Notes: a model not told the origin generated them from the letters alone. DNA of 64,000 bases from Synergistaceae bacterium (GCA_018436725.1 JAHDKT010000066.1:23024-87023), one strand, 5' to 3'; counted from the first letter of the stretch, positions 35,886-44,443 are shown. Made by a program: numbers and translations.

Positions 35886-36678
35886 GCTGCTCCAGTTCGA
35901 GTTCATGCGGAACGCCCTCTGGGCGGCTTTACTGTGCAGCGGGCTCTGCGGCATCCTGGGGACCATGGTGGTGGTGAAACGCTACGTCATCCTCGCGGGG
36001 GGCGTAGCGCACGCGGCGTACGGCGGAGTGGGCATCGCGCTCTACCTCGGGATTTCGCCGCAGCTCGGGGCCGTGGGCTTCTCGTTGGCCCTGTCGCTGC
36101 TGATGGCGCACGTGATGCTGAAGCGCGAGGCGCGCGCGGACGCCATCATCGGCGTGCTCTGGGCGGCGGGGATGGCGGCCGGCGTGATCTTCGCCGACCT
36201 CACTCCGGAGTACGGCGCCGACCTGATGAGTTATCTCTTCGGCAGCATTCTCGCGGTGGCGAGGGTCGACCTCTTCATGATGGCCGGTCTGCTGGCGGCG
36301 ACGCTCGTCCTCGGATTCGTCTGGCGCAGGCAGATCGCAGCCTTCTCGTTCGACGAGGACTTCGCCCGCACCCGGGGCGTCCCCGTCACGCTCCTCCATT
36401 TCGGCGTGGTGGTGGTGCTCTCGATGGCCGTGGTGCTCGTCATCCGCATCGTCGGGCTGATTCTGGTCATCGCGCTGCTGACCATCCCCCCCTCCGTGGC
36501 GGAAAAGTTCTCCCGCTCGCTCTGGTCGATGATGGGCATTTCGTGCGTGCTGAGCGCGCTCTTCTCCATCGCCGGGCTCGCCCTCGCCGTGCGCTTCAAC
36601 CTGACCGCGGGCGCGGTGATCATCGCGGTGGCCTCGGCGATCTATCTGGTATCGCTGCTGTTGCCGGGGAGGCGGTAA
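35878..36678 (+). CDS. znuB: Metal ABC transporter permease (ZnuB/ABC-3 family)
   Basis: The 266-residue membrane protein has about eight TM helices of the ABC-3 family. It shows GGVAHAAYGGVGIALYLG, the ADAIIGVLWAAGMAAGVIF segment and the late RIVGLILVIALLTIPPSVAEKFSRS motif. It forms a homodimeric channel with ZnuC for Zn2+ or Mn2+ uptake. It overlaps znuC by 8 bp, which shows translational coupling. No periplasmic binding protein gene (ZnuA) is next to it; a terminator follows directly. Confidence 0.88.
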   Translation: MIELLQFEFMRNALWAALLCSGLCGILGTMVVVKRYVILAGGVAHAAYGGVGIALYLGISPQLGAVGFSLALSLLMAHVMLKREARADAIIGVLWAAGMAAGVIFADLTPEYGADLMSYLFGSILAVARVDLFMMAGLLAATLVLGFVWRRQIAAFSFDEDFARTRGVPVTLLHFGVVVVLSMAVVLVIRIVGLILVIALLTIPPSVAEKFSRSLWSMMGISCVLSALFSIAGLALAVRFNLTAGAVIIAVASAIYLVSLLLPGRR

Positions 36679-36703
36679 CTCCCCTCCTCCGGTCTTCGTA
36701 CAT

Positions 36704-36740
36704 CGGAGGGAAAACGCCGAAGTCCGACGCTTTCCCTCCG
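36704..36740. terminator. Bidirectional terminator between znuB and the S8 protease gene
   Basis: CGGAGGGAAA (36704-36713) pairs perfectly with TTTCCCTCCG (36731-36740) with further CG pairs inside. It separates two converging genes. Confidence 0.75.
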
Positions 36741-36747
36741 GTCATTC

Positions 36748-38901
36748 TCATTTCCCGAGTTTCTTCATCAGCATGGCGAGCGGCGCAAGAAGAACGAGCG
36801 CCGCCGGATGGAAGGCGCCTCCCGCGCACCCCGAGCTGCTCCTTTCGGACGTCTCGCCCACCGCGAAGAGCGCCGCGACGATGTCGCCGTCGCTCGCCCC
36901 GTCGACGTCGCCGACGCCACCGTCCTTGATCGCCACCGCGATGCGGCAGTTCGGCCCTATCGTCTCTTCGCTGCCGAGGGCTCTGCGAAGATGCTTGCCG
37001 TCCGGCAGGAACTCCACTTCAACCACGGCGAATCGCGCGTCGGTCAGATTTTCGAATGTGAAGACCTGCGTGAACTCCTCGACGCTGTCCGCCCTCCGTA
37101 CTTTAATGATCCGAAGGCTTGCCGCGCTCTTTCCGAAGAAGGCGTCGGGGATCGGGAAGAAGGCGATGGCGGTGGTCTTGACGTCGGCTGCGGAGGAGAC
37201 GGCCGCGTCTTCTCCGACGGCTCCGCTGAAGACGGCGAGGACCGCGGTCGGCGCGTTCTCGGGGATGCTCGGCCCGGAGAGCAGGTGTTTCGCCCGCGCC
37301 ACCGCCTCCGCGCTCAGATAGACGTGCCCGGAGTCGTCCGCATCCAGAAGCGCGGCAAGCTCCCCCGAGATCGCTTCGGGAAGGGCGAGGTCCTTCTTCA
37401 GCGCCGCGTGCAGCAGTCCCCGCTCACGCTCCGGAGTCGCGCTCAGCGGCACGTCCACCCGGAAGGGGACGGCGTTCGTCGGAACACTCTCTCCGGGGAG
37501 CGGCGCGTCCCCCGCGATGACGGGCCGCGAGGACGGGCGGACGCTCTCCGGCGCGGCGGCGGAGGCTTTCGCGGCGACGGCCGCCTTGAGATCGAGAGAG
37601 CCTCCCGTTGCGACAGCCGCTGAAAGGCCGGACGTTTTCGCGACGTTTTTGAGGAGACGCGCCTTGATCTGCCCCGCGCTCTCGTCGGGATACGCGGCGG
37701 CCAGAAGCGCGGCCGCTCCGGCGACGTACGGCGTCGCCATCGAGGTGCCGTTCCAGCTCGCGTACTTCTTGCCGGGAAGCGTGCTTAAAATGGCCGAGCC
37801 GGGAGCGGCAAGGTGGACGTAGTCCGGGCTGTAGTTGGAGAAGTCGGAGCGAGTTCCGTCCGACGCGATCGCGGCCACGGTGATGGTGTTGGCGAACCGG
37901 AAGCATGCGGGGTACGGAAGTTGTTTTCCGTAGTCGGTTTTCGGGTGGTCGGGGTCGGAGCCGGGACCGCCGGGGTTGTCGATGTCCTGGTATTCGTTCC
38001 CCGCAGCGATCACGACCAGAACTCCGGCGTCCGAGAGCGCCTTGATCGCCGCGCCGTAGGGGTTCTTCTCCTGGTCCTTGATCGGTTCCTCCCAGTCGCC
38101 GATGGAGATGTTCACCACCCTGATGTTCAGTCCGCGCCTCTTCTGCGCGAGCACGTAGTTCATCGCCTCTATGGAGACGCTGTCGGCGGTTTTGCCGTCC
38201 TTTCCAAAGACCTGGAGGGCGAGAAGGCCGACGTCCCAGTTTACGCCGGTCACGCCGACGCCGTTGTTCCCCGCCGCGCCGATGCTCCCGGCGACGTGCG
38301 TTCCGTGCCCGTCGGTGTCCATCGGCCGGTTGTGCTTTCCGACGAAATCCCATCCGACGTTGCCGTCCTTGTCGCGTCCCATGTTGTCGGCGAGGTCCGG
38401 GTGTTCGTAGTCGATCCCGGTGTCGATCACCGCCACGAAGACCTCGCTGCTGCCCGTGGAGATCTCCCACGCGTCGGGAGCGCCGATCTTCTCCATCCCC
38501 CACAGCTCGCCGTATCGCGGGTCGTTCGGCGTCTTCAAGGCTCTCCTGAGGCGATTCGGCGCCGCGCCGAGGACTCCGGGCGTTTTCTCAAGCGAGGCCA
38601 GCAGCTCGGCGGTGCTCTTCCCCTCCGCTCTCATGTGGACGATGAACCGCCCGTCCTCGTCCGCGAGCGCGCCGTACGTGCGCGCTACGAGCGCACCGAC
38701 GGACGAGGCGACAGAGTTCGCGGAGGCCGCAAGCGCCGATTCGAAGGCCATCGACCCTCTGCCCGCGCCGGCCGCCGCGTTTTCCAGCAGGACGAGCGCC
38801 TCCCCCTCGACATACTCCCCCCTCGCCGCATTTTCCGCGAACGCGGATCCTGCGCACACGAACAGAACCAGAACAAGCGCGACAACACGATGCTTTCTCA
38901 T
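36748..38901 (-). CDS. Secreted S8 (subtilisin-like) serine peptidase with Synerg-CTERM tail
   Basis: The 717-residue protein has a signal peptide (RKHRVVALVLVLFVCAGSAFA), an inhibitor-like propeptide, and an S8 catalytic domain with Asp (VAVIDTGIDYEHPD), His (DGHGTHVAGSIGAAGNN) and Ser (SWNGTSMATPYVAG). A C-terminal accessory region ends in SSSGCAGG plus a hydrophobic helix and KKLGK, the Synerg-CTERM signal. It is predicted to be exported, sorted and active outside the cytoplasm, degrading protein for fermentation. The ATG at 38901 with GGGGG 7 nt upstream is chosen; an upstream in-frame start would precede the signal peptide. A strong hairpin separates it from the TRAP operon. Confidence 0.92.
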   Translation of the reverse strand: MRKHRVVALVLVLFVCAGSAFAENAARGEYVEGEALVLLENAAAGAGRGSMAFESALAASANSVASSVGALVARTYGALADEDGRFIVHMRAEGKSTAELLASLEKTPGVLGAAPNRLRRALKTPNDPRYGELWGMEKIGAPDAWEISTGSSEVFVAVIDTGIDYEHPDLADNMGRDKDGNVGWDFVGKHNRPMDTDGHGTHVAGSIGAAGNNGVGVTGVNWDVGLLALQVFGKDGKTADSVSIEAMNYVLAQKRRGLNIRVVNISIGDWEEPIKDQEKNPYGAAIKALSDAGVLVVIAAGNEYQDIDNPGGPGSDPDHPKTDYGKQLPYPACFRFANTITVAAIASDGTRSDFSNYSPDYVHLAAPGSAILSTLPGKKYASWNGTSMATPYVAGAAALLAAAYPDESAGQIKARLLKNVAKTSGLSAAVATGGSLDLKAAVAAKASAAAPESVRPSSRPVIAGDAPLPGESVPTNAVPFRVDVPLSATPERERGLLHAALKKDLALPEAISGELAALLDADDSGHVYLSAEAVARAKHLLSGPSIPENAPTAVLAVFSGAVGEDAAVSSAADVKTTAIAFFPIPDAFFGKSAASLRIIKVRRADSVEEFTQVFTFENLTDARFAVVEVEFLPDGKHLRRALGSEETIGPNCRIAVAIKDGGVGDVDGASDGDIVAALFAVGETSERSSSGCAGGAFHPAALVLLAPLAMLMKKLGK

Positions 38902-38969
38902 AAGACATCCCCCTTCGATTCGTTCGACTCCGGATGAAGTCGCGTACCCTCTCCCCCGATCGGACAAAT

Positions 38970-39020
38970 ATACCATCTGCGGAATCCGGCGTCTGCCTTT
39001 CCGAATTCCGCGGATGGTAT
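38970..39020 (-). terminator. Long stem-loop after TRAP permease gene
   Basis: Two 20-nt arms (38970-38989 and 39001-39020) match at 18 of 20 positions around an 11-nt loop. It lies 21 bp beyond the TRAP stop and upstream of the S8 peptidase gene, followed by ATATTTG on the minus strand. It could terminate or attenuate. Confidence 0.65.
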
Positions 39021-39040
39021 CTCGCGTGGTTTTTTGCGTA

Positions 39041-40939
39041 TTATGCGGAAGCCGTCGAGCGCGCTCTTCGTCGCTGCATGAAGAAGACGAGGGCGAAAAT
39101 GCCGACGCCGAGAACGTCCCAGATTCTTCCGGGGATGAAGAGCGGCCCTGCGCAGAGGAGAAGCAGCAGGCGTTCGTGGAGGAAGAGCGAAGTGCTCAGG
39201 TACCCCTCTATGGCCGCCGCGAGGCTGGTCAGGGCGAACATGACGACCACCGTGGTGAGGGCGAAATCGGTTAGGGAGCCCTGCAGCAGAATCTCGGGGC
39301 GGTAGTAGAAGAGGAAGGGGAGGATATAGAGCCCCTTGGAGAACTTGAAGCTTGTGAACATGGTGCGCCACGGGTCCGCTTTGGCGATGCCCGCCGCGAC
39401 GATGGCCGCCAGCCCCACGGGCGGCGTGATCTCCGAGTTGATGCTGAACCAGATCATGATGAAGTGAGCGACGATCAGGGGGAATCCCATGTCCAGAAGC
39501 GCGGGGCCGACCGCGATCGCCGTGATGATGTAGGCGGCGCTGCTGGCGAGCCCCATGCCGAGGACCGTGGAGATCAGGCAGACGAGGATTATGGCGATGA
39601 AGGGGCTCCCCTGCGAGAGCGCGGAGAAGAACCAGGAGAATTTCAGCCCGACGCCGGTCAGGCCCACGATGGAGAGGATGATGCCGATGCAGCCCGTGAG
39701 ACTGCCGATGCTCAGGAGGTACTTTCCTCCGAGGACCATGCATTCGTAGAAGTTCTTCAGGTCGATCCTCCGACTCTTGCACGCGTGCGTGACCAGCAGC
39801 GCGGCTATTCCCGCCAGCGCCGCCGTTCCGGGCGCGTACCCCATCCCCATGACCACGACGATCAGCACGAGTGCGAAGAAGTAGTGCCACCCTTCCCGGA
39901 GCACCGTCCGCACGGGTTCGATATTCTCCGCGTCGGCGCGGCCGATGTTCTCTTTTTTCGCCTCGAAGTGGATGAAGAGGAAGACCGTGGCGAAGTAGAG
40001 CAGAATCGGCGTCGTCGCGACCATGGCGATCGTGATGTACGGAATCTGCGTGAACTCTGCCATCAGGAAGGCGATCGCGCCCATGATCGGCGGCATGATC
40101 TGCCCTCCGGTCGACGCTGCGGCCTCCACCGCTCCCGCCACGTGCGGCTTGTACCCCACCCGGATCATCATGGGAATGGTGAAGACGCCGGTCGACGAAA
40201 CGTTCGCGATCGCGCTTCCCGAGATCGAGCCGATCATGGCGCTTCCGATGACTGCCGCCTTCGCCGGGCCTCCCACGGTGTTCTTCGTCAGGGCGAAGGC
40301 GAGGCGGATGAAGAACTCCCCCGCTCCCGTTTTCTCCAGGAAGGCGCCGAAGATGATGAAGGGCGCCACGTAGAGGATCATCATGCGCGCCGAGAGACCG
40401 TAGAAGCCCTCAAGTCCGGCGTAGATGCTGTTGACGACGCCTGCGAGATCGGCGCCCCTGTGGCCGAATGCGCCCGGTATCAGGTTGCCGAAGAAGGCGT
40501 AGGCCAACAGCGCCAGCGAAACCGAGGTCAGCGCCCACCCGATGACTCTCCGCCCGATGTCGAGCGCGACGACGATCATGGCGGTTCCCATGATCACGTC
40601 CAGCGGGTCGAGGCTGCCGAGGCGCATGAAGCGCTCGTTGTAGTCGTACATCGCGTAGATGGAGGCGACGACGGCCAGGACGACGACGAGCGAGTCCATG
40701 CCGAGGGAGAGACGGCGGCGCTCCGGATTCCGTGAAAACGGGTAGACCACGGCGGTGAGGATGCAGACGGTCATGAGGAAGAGCGCGTGTTTCACCACGA
40801 CGTCGGTTCCTATGTAGACGGTCCAGTAGAGAATAAGAAACGAGAGAACGGCGAGGCCGAGGTTGACGAGATGAAGGGGAACGCCGGAGAAAGATCGTTC
40901 GATCCTGGCGGCGTCCGGTGCAGCGGTGCGCTTCTCCAT
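39041..40939 (-). CDS. TRAP transporter fused permease (TAXI-associated DctQM type)
   Basis: The 632-residue membrane protein has about 16-18 TM helices, combining the small (4 TM) and large (12 TM) TRAP subunits as in TAXI-type systems. Typical segments are ISGSAIANVSSTGVFTIPMMIRVGYKP and GGQIMPPIMGAIAFLMAEFTQIPYI, and GMGLASSAAYIITAIAVGPALLDMGF near the end. It imports a carboxylate or amino acid with Na+ or H+, using the TAXI receptor encoded just upstream. The ATG at 40939 has AAGGAG 8 nt upstream; the frame extends upstream but that part is not conserved. Confidence 0.92.
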   Translation of the reverse strand: MEKRTAAPDAARIERSFSGVPLHLVNLGLAVLSFLILYWTVYIGTDVVVKHALFLMTVCILTAVVYPFSRNPERRRLSLGMDSLVVVLAVVASIYAMYDYNERFMRLGSLDPLDVIMGTAMIVVALDIGRRVIGWALTSVSLALLAYAFFGNLIPGAFGHRGADLAGVVNSIYAGLEGFYGLSARMMILYVAPFIIFGAFLEKTGAGEFFIRLAFALTKNTVGGPAKAAVIGSAMIGSISGSAIANVSSTGVFTIPMMIRVGYKPHVAGAVEAAASTGGQIMPPIMGAIAFLMAEFTQIPYITIAMVATTPILLYFATVFLFIHFEAKKENIGRADAENIEPVRTVLREGWHYFFALVLIVVVMGMGYAPGTAALAGIAALLVTHACKSRRIDLKNFYECMVLGGKYLLSIGSLTGCIGIILSIVGLTGVGLKFSWFFSALSQGSPFIAIILVCLISTVLGMGLASSAAYIITAIAVGPALLDMGFPLIVAHFIMIWFSINSEITPPVGLAAIVAAGIAKADPWRTMFTSFKFSKGLYILPFLFYYRPEILLQGSLTDFALTTVVVMFALTSLAAAIEGYLSTSLFLHERLLLLLCAGPLFIPGRIWDVLGVGIFALVFFMQRRRARSTASA

Positions 40940-40961
40940 TGGGACGACTCCTTTCGGAAGA

Positions 40962-40988
40962 CAGGGCGCGTATTGTGAACGCGCCCTG
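40962..40988 (-). other. Intercistronic stem-loop between TAXI receptor and TRAP permease genes
   Basis: CAGGGCGCG (40962-40970) and CGCGCCCTG (40980-40988) are a perfect 9-bp inverted repeat. No T-run follows, so it more likely protects the receptor mRNA 3' end than terminates. It lies 22 bp before the permease ATG. Confidence 0.6.
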
Positions 40989-41010
40989 CGTGAACAACGG
41001 ACTGGTCGGG

Positions 41011-41970
41011 TTATTTCAGCACTCCGGCTTCCTTGTAGAATCTCTCCGCGCCCGGGTGCAGTGGAATGGGAATCCACTTGGCGGCGTTTTCAAGCGACAT
41101 GCCTTTGCCCGCCGCGTGCACTTTCCCCATGTACTCCAGCCCTTCGGGGCTGTACGCCGCTTTGACTATCTCGTACACCACGTTCTCGTCCACGTCGGCC
41201 CGGACGCCCCACATGGCGCCGGAACCCACGGTCTTGACGTCGGCGTCCACGCCCTTGTACGTTCCGGCGGGAAGGGTGAGGGGAAGATACTGCGGTTTCT
41301 CGGCGATCAGCTTGTCCCTGGCGCCGGGCGCGAAGGTGATGAGCACCAGGTCGTGGGTGAGGGCGAGTTCGGAGATCGTGGGCGTCGGCAGCGTGGAGAC
41401 CTCCATGACGGCGTCGACCTGTCCGGCCTTCAGCGCCTCCATGGCCTCGCGCGCGGGGAGGTAGACCGTTTTTTTGAAGTCCTTCTCCGGATCGAGCCCG
41501 TGGGCGCGCACCCAGTCGAAGAACTGCTGGTGCATGGAGCCGCCGGGGGAGCCCGCGCAGACGACCTTGTCCTTCAGATCCGCGTAGGTCTTGATCCCCG
41601 TCGACGCAAGGGTGTACGGCTGTCCGTACTGGAGATAGAGGATGCCCATCCCGCGCATCTTGTCGAACGTCTTCTTGTACGGGGCCTTCCCCTCGAAGGC
41701 GAGAGGCGGGTCGATGGTGTTGAGCATACCGATCTCGGCCTGGCCGGAGTCGAGCCGGTTGATGTTCTCGTTCACGCCGCCCGATGTGACGGCGGTGATC
41801 TCCACTCCCGGAGCGTGCTTCGTGACGAAATCGGCGAGTCCGCCGCCGATGGCGTAGAAGCCGCCTCCCATCGAACCTGTCGAGAAGTTGAGCTGCACCG
41901 TCGCCGCGCCCGCCGCGGCCGCGAAGAGAAGAAGCGCCGCTACCGCCATTGCCGTTTTGAACGCTTTCAT
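41011..41970 (-). CDS. TAXI family TRAP transporter solute-binding protein
   Basis: The 319-residue protein has a signal peptide (MKAFKTAMAVAALLLFAAAAGAA) and the TAXI signature STGSMGGGFYAIGGGLADF, then TAVTSGGVNENINRLDSGQAEIGML. It binds the substrate in the periplasm and delivers it to the fused permease. TAXI receptors are often associated with glutamate, 2-oxoglutarate or other carboxylates, but the ligand is not known here. The ATG at 41970 has GGAGG 8 nt upstream. It is preceded by a VOC protein and the GntR regulator in the same direction. Confidence 0.93.
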   Translation of the reverse strand: MKAFKTAMAVAALLLFAAAAGAATVQLNFSTGSMGGGFYAIGGGLADFVTKHAPGVEITAVTSGGVNENINRLDSGQAEIGMLNTIDPPLAFEGKAPYKKTFDKMRGMGILYLQYGQPYTLASTGIKTYADLKDKVVCAGSPGGSMHQQFFDWVRAHGLDPEKDFKKTVYLPAREAMEALKAGQVDAVMEVSTLPTPTISELALTHDLVLITFAPGARDKLIAEKPQYLPLTLPAGTYKGVDADVKTVGSGAMWGVRADVDENVVYEIVKAAYSPEGLEYMGKVHAAGKGMSLENAAKWIPIPLHPGAERFYKEAGVLK

Positions 41971-42043
41971 ACCTTTTGCCTCCTTTGTGTCTCCCGATAA
42001 TGACTTCCTGTCCGTGAAGCGCCTGGAACGCATCGCCGCCTGT

Positions 42044-42445
42044 TTATTCCTGGCCGAAGGCCTTCCGCAGCTCCGGCTTCAGAAACGACTGGACTTCGAG
42101 AGCGTACCCCTCGGGATCTTCGAAGAAGAACGCCTCGATCGAGATCTCCGGTTTATAGAGCAGCTCGGACGTTATCTTGACGCCTTCCTTCAGTAGATGC
42201 TCCCACCACCCCTTGACGTCGTTCGTCACGAGTGTGACGAGGACGTCGCTTTCACCGCGCGGCGCGGAGCAGTGACCGTGGTTTTCGTCGACGATGCCCA
42301 GGAAGGCCGTTCCCTGCACGCGGTAGATGCGGCACGTTCCCTGATCGTCCGCGAGTTCGAACCCCATGATCCGCTCGTAGAAGTCGCGCGCTCTCTCCAA
42401 GTCCTTGTAGTAGAAGAATGTGATCTGCGAACACAGTTGCGGCAT
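42044..42445 (-). CDS. VOC family (glyoxalase/bleomycin resistance-like) protein
   Basis: The 133-residue protein has two beta-alpha-beta-beta-beta modules, opening with SQITFFYYKDLERARDFYERIMGFEL and ending with EAFFFEDPEGYALEVQSF (metal-binding Glu). These small proteins are metal-dependent lyases, isomerases, dioxygenases or binding proteins; the sequence does not tell which. In this operon it may process the TRAP-imported compound. The ATG has GGAGG 7 nt upstream. The gap to the GntR gene is 60 bp. Confidence 0.85.
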   Translation of the reverse strand: MPQLCSQITFFYYKDLERARDFYERIMGFELADDQGTCRIYRVQGTAFLGIVDENHGHCSAPRGESDVLVTLVTNDVKGWWEHLLKEGVKITSELLYKPEISIEAFFFEDPEGYALEVQSFLKPELRKAFGQE

Positions 42446-42505
42446 TCAAAAACCTCCTTCTCCGTCGTCTTTTCCGTCTTTGCCCCGTCGCTGTTTCGGA
42501 GGCGT

Positions 42506-43213
42506 TCAAACGACTTCCGTTGCAGCGCGTTTCGTCCCGGCGTTCTCCCCCTTCCAGTATTCGCAGTTTTCGAGAACGTGCGCCTCGATGATCCGCCTGG
42601 CGCGGCCGCCGTCGCCCGATTCCAGGGCGTCGGCGATCTCTTCGTGCTGCTCCCAGCTCGGACGGCGGGGGTGATGCGGCGTTTCGACATCCTCCACCTC
42701 CGTGTAGAACGTCGCATAGAGCAGGGTGTACATAATGGAACGCCAGTAGACGGGGCTGAACGCTCTCTTGAGGTAGCCGTTCCCCGAATGGTCGACGAGA
42801 GCGAAGTGGAACAGTCCGTTGAGCGAGGCGTACTCCCCTTTCCTGGCCCCCGTGTCGAAGAGTTCGCGCTGCCTGCGGATGATCTCGCGAAGTTCGGCGA
42901 CGGCCGCTTCCGAGCGTTTTTCGGCGAGCAGGAGTCCGGCCATTCCTTCAAGAGCGGCGCGCGCAAAAAAAACCTCGCGCATGTCCTCCCCCGTGAGCAC
43001 GGGAAGAACATACCCTTTTCTTCCCGAAGTCTTGGAGAGGACGCCCTCCGCCACAAGGCGGCCGAGAGCGGTGCGAAGCGGCGTGCGGCTCATCCCGAAC
43101 CGTTCGGTGAGATCCGTCTCGTAAATTCGCTCTCCGGGACGGATTTCGCGGGTGCGAATCAGCTCGAATAGAGTCTGGAAGGCGCGCTCCTCCGCCTGCT
43201 GCTGTTTTTCCAT
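42506..43213 (-). CDS. GntR family (FadR/FCD-type) transcriptional regulator
   Basis: The 235-residue protein has an N-terminal winged HTH (YETDLTERFGMSRTPLRTALGR, residues about 31-52) followed by an alpha-helical FCD ligand domain (about 80-225) with histidines in FHFALVDHSGN and EQHEEIADAL that often hold a metal. FCD regulators respond to organic acids and usually repress catabolic operons. A perfect 15-bp inverted repeat lies 23-55 bp upstream of its ATG, directly after its promoter, so autoregulation is expected. It is the first gene of the VOC-TAXI-TRAP operon, and the transported acid is the likely inducer. Confidence 0.92.
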   Translation of the reverse strand: MEKQQQAEERAFQTLFELIRTREIRPGERIYETDLTERFGMSRTPLRTALGRLVAEGVLSKTSGRKGYVLPVLTGEDMREVFFARAALEGMAGLLLAEKRSEAAVAELREIIRRQRELFDTGARKGEYASLNGLFHFALVDHSGNGYLKRAFSPVYWRSIMYTLLYATFYTEVEDVETPHHPRRPSWEQHEEIADALESGDGGRARRIIEAHVLENCEYWKGENAGTKRAATEVV

Positions 43214-43235
43214 GAGCCCTCCCCCTTGCGCTGGA

Positions 43236-43268
43236 GGTTTATGGATACATTTTATGTATCCATAAACC
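43236..43268 (-). promoter_or_regulatory. Operator of the GntR-VOC-TAXI-TRAP operon
   Basis: GGTTTATGGATACAT (43236-43250) and ATGTATCCATAAACC (43254-43268) are perfect arms with a 3-nt centre. The core ATGGATACAT/ATGTATCCAT is the size and position expected for an FCD GntR repressor. It starts about 8 bp downstream of the predicted transcription start. Confidence 0.75.
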
Positions 43269-43281
43269 GAAACTACCCTGC

Positions 43282-43309
43282 ATTATACATCGTGTCAAAA
43301 ATTAGTCAA
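43282..43309 (-). promoter_or_regulatory. Promoter of the GntR operon
   Basis: Minus strand: TTGACT (43309-43304), 16-bp spacer, perfect TATAAT (43287-43282). The operator lies immediately downstream. Confidence 0.75.
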
Positions 43310-43329
43310 TCCTGTTTTCAGGGCGCAGC

Positions 43330-44370
43330 TCATTGATGGAGTCGTTCAGTTCGATGAACGGGTGTGTTTTGAGGGATGTCCTCGTGTGCCCGAGAAGGGG
43401 GGGGGTACAGGCGAGGCGATACAGAAGAAGAAAGGGGGCGTGAAGCTCTCCACTCTCCGCACATGTCGGCGAGCCGCTCAAGCGCACTCTCCCCCACCCG
43501 CTCGTCGCACGGCAGGATAACAAGCCTGTCGGCTTCGTCGGAGGGGGCGTCGCGGGGAGCGTCCCATGAGATGGGCGGTTCGAAGCCGGAGGCACGGAGG
43601 CGGCGTTCGAGTTCTCCCTTTCCCGCAGGCACGCAGAGCGGAACTCCGAGCGGGACCGTGTCGTCGTCGAGCGGAGGCAGGCGAAGCCGTTCCGCGAGGA
43701 AGGCGTAGTTCCGTCTGCGGGTTTCCGGGATGTGCGTCCACCGGAGCCCGTCGAGGAGGATCGATCCCATGACGGAGGGTTGCCTGGTCTTGTCGTCCTC
43801 GTCGAGCGCCCTCTCCCCCTCTTCGAGAAGGCGGCGCGATCCGGAGAGGAGTCCCGCCGTCTTCAGGGAGATGAAGCGTTCGAGCGGCGGAGAGAGCGTT
43901 TCGTCGACAGGTTCGCGGGAGAGGAGCAGTCCGCCGTCCGGGACGGGGAGGAACTTGCGGAAGCTGTAGAGCGCGAAGTCGCCGAAGCCCCCTGTTCCGC
44001 GCGTGAAAAGGGCGTGGACGCAGTCCTCGACGACGACCGGACGACGTTCCCCGGGCAGCGCGCCGAGGGCCTGCTCCGCTGCCCTGTTCGGGAAGCCGCA
44101 GAAGTGGATGTAGAGGAAGACGTCGCCTCGCTCAAGCCCGGGGAGGGCAAACGGCGCAGTGCTGTAGAAAGAGAGAGAGAACCCTCTCTGCAGAAAGGCC
44201 GGGGCGATCGAAGCGCAGCAGAGCGAGGGAAGCCATGCTCTCCCTGTGAGCGCCTTCCCGGAGACGGCGTCGAGCGCCTTCGCGAGCGCGGAACGTCCGG
44301 TGGCGACGGAGAGCGAGTATCGTTCCATCGGAAGGATGGAAAGAAGAGAAGGATCGACCTCGTCGCGCAA
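43330..44370 (-). CDS. DegT/DnrJ/EryC1-like PLP-dependent protein
   Basis: The 346-residue protein (start TTG 44370) resembles sugar aminotransferases of the DegT group. VVEDCVHALFTRG matches the PLP-ring Asp region, GDFALYSFRKFLPVPDGGLLL matches the Schiff-base Lys segment, and TGRSALAKALDAV is the N-terminal substrate loop. DegT enzymes aminate nucleotide-linked keto-sugars for surface glycans. The C-terminal third is unusually Arg/Ser/Pro-rich, so it may be a diverged member. The start is chosen from GGAGG located 5 nt upstream, which lies inside the preceding terminator. The next ATG (44328) has no site. Confidence 0.7.
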   Translation of the reverse strand: MRDEVDPSLLSILPMERYSLSVATGRSALAKALDAVSGKALTGRAWLPSLCCASIAPAFLQRGFSLSFYSTAPFALPGLERGDVFLYIHFCGFPNRAAEQALGALPGERRPVVVEDCVHALFTRGTGGFGDFALYSFRKFLPVPDGGLLLSREPVDETLSPPLERFISLKTAGLLSGSRRLLEEGERALDEDDKTRQPSVMGSILLDGLRWTHIPETRRRNYAFLAERLRLPPLDDDTVPLGVPLCVPAGKGELERRLRASGFEPPISWDAPRDAPSDEADRLVILPCDERVGESALERLADMCGEWRASRPLSSSVSPRLYPPPSRAHEDIPQNTPVHRTERLHQ

Positions 44371-44404
44371 AAAAACCTCCGGAGGCAGCAAAGCCGCCGG
44401 AGGC
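44370..44404 (-). terminator. Terminator after the ROK gene, overlapping the next gene's ribosome site
   Basis: On the minus strand CCTCCGG and CCGGAGG plus inner GGC/GCC pairs form a stem followed by seven T. The GGAGG of the 3' arm is also the presumed ribosome binding site for the TTG start at 44370. Confidence 0.75.
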
Positions 44405-44443
44405 CTATGTGCGTTTTCGTCGGCTCGCATATCCGCGGGGCGA

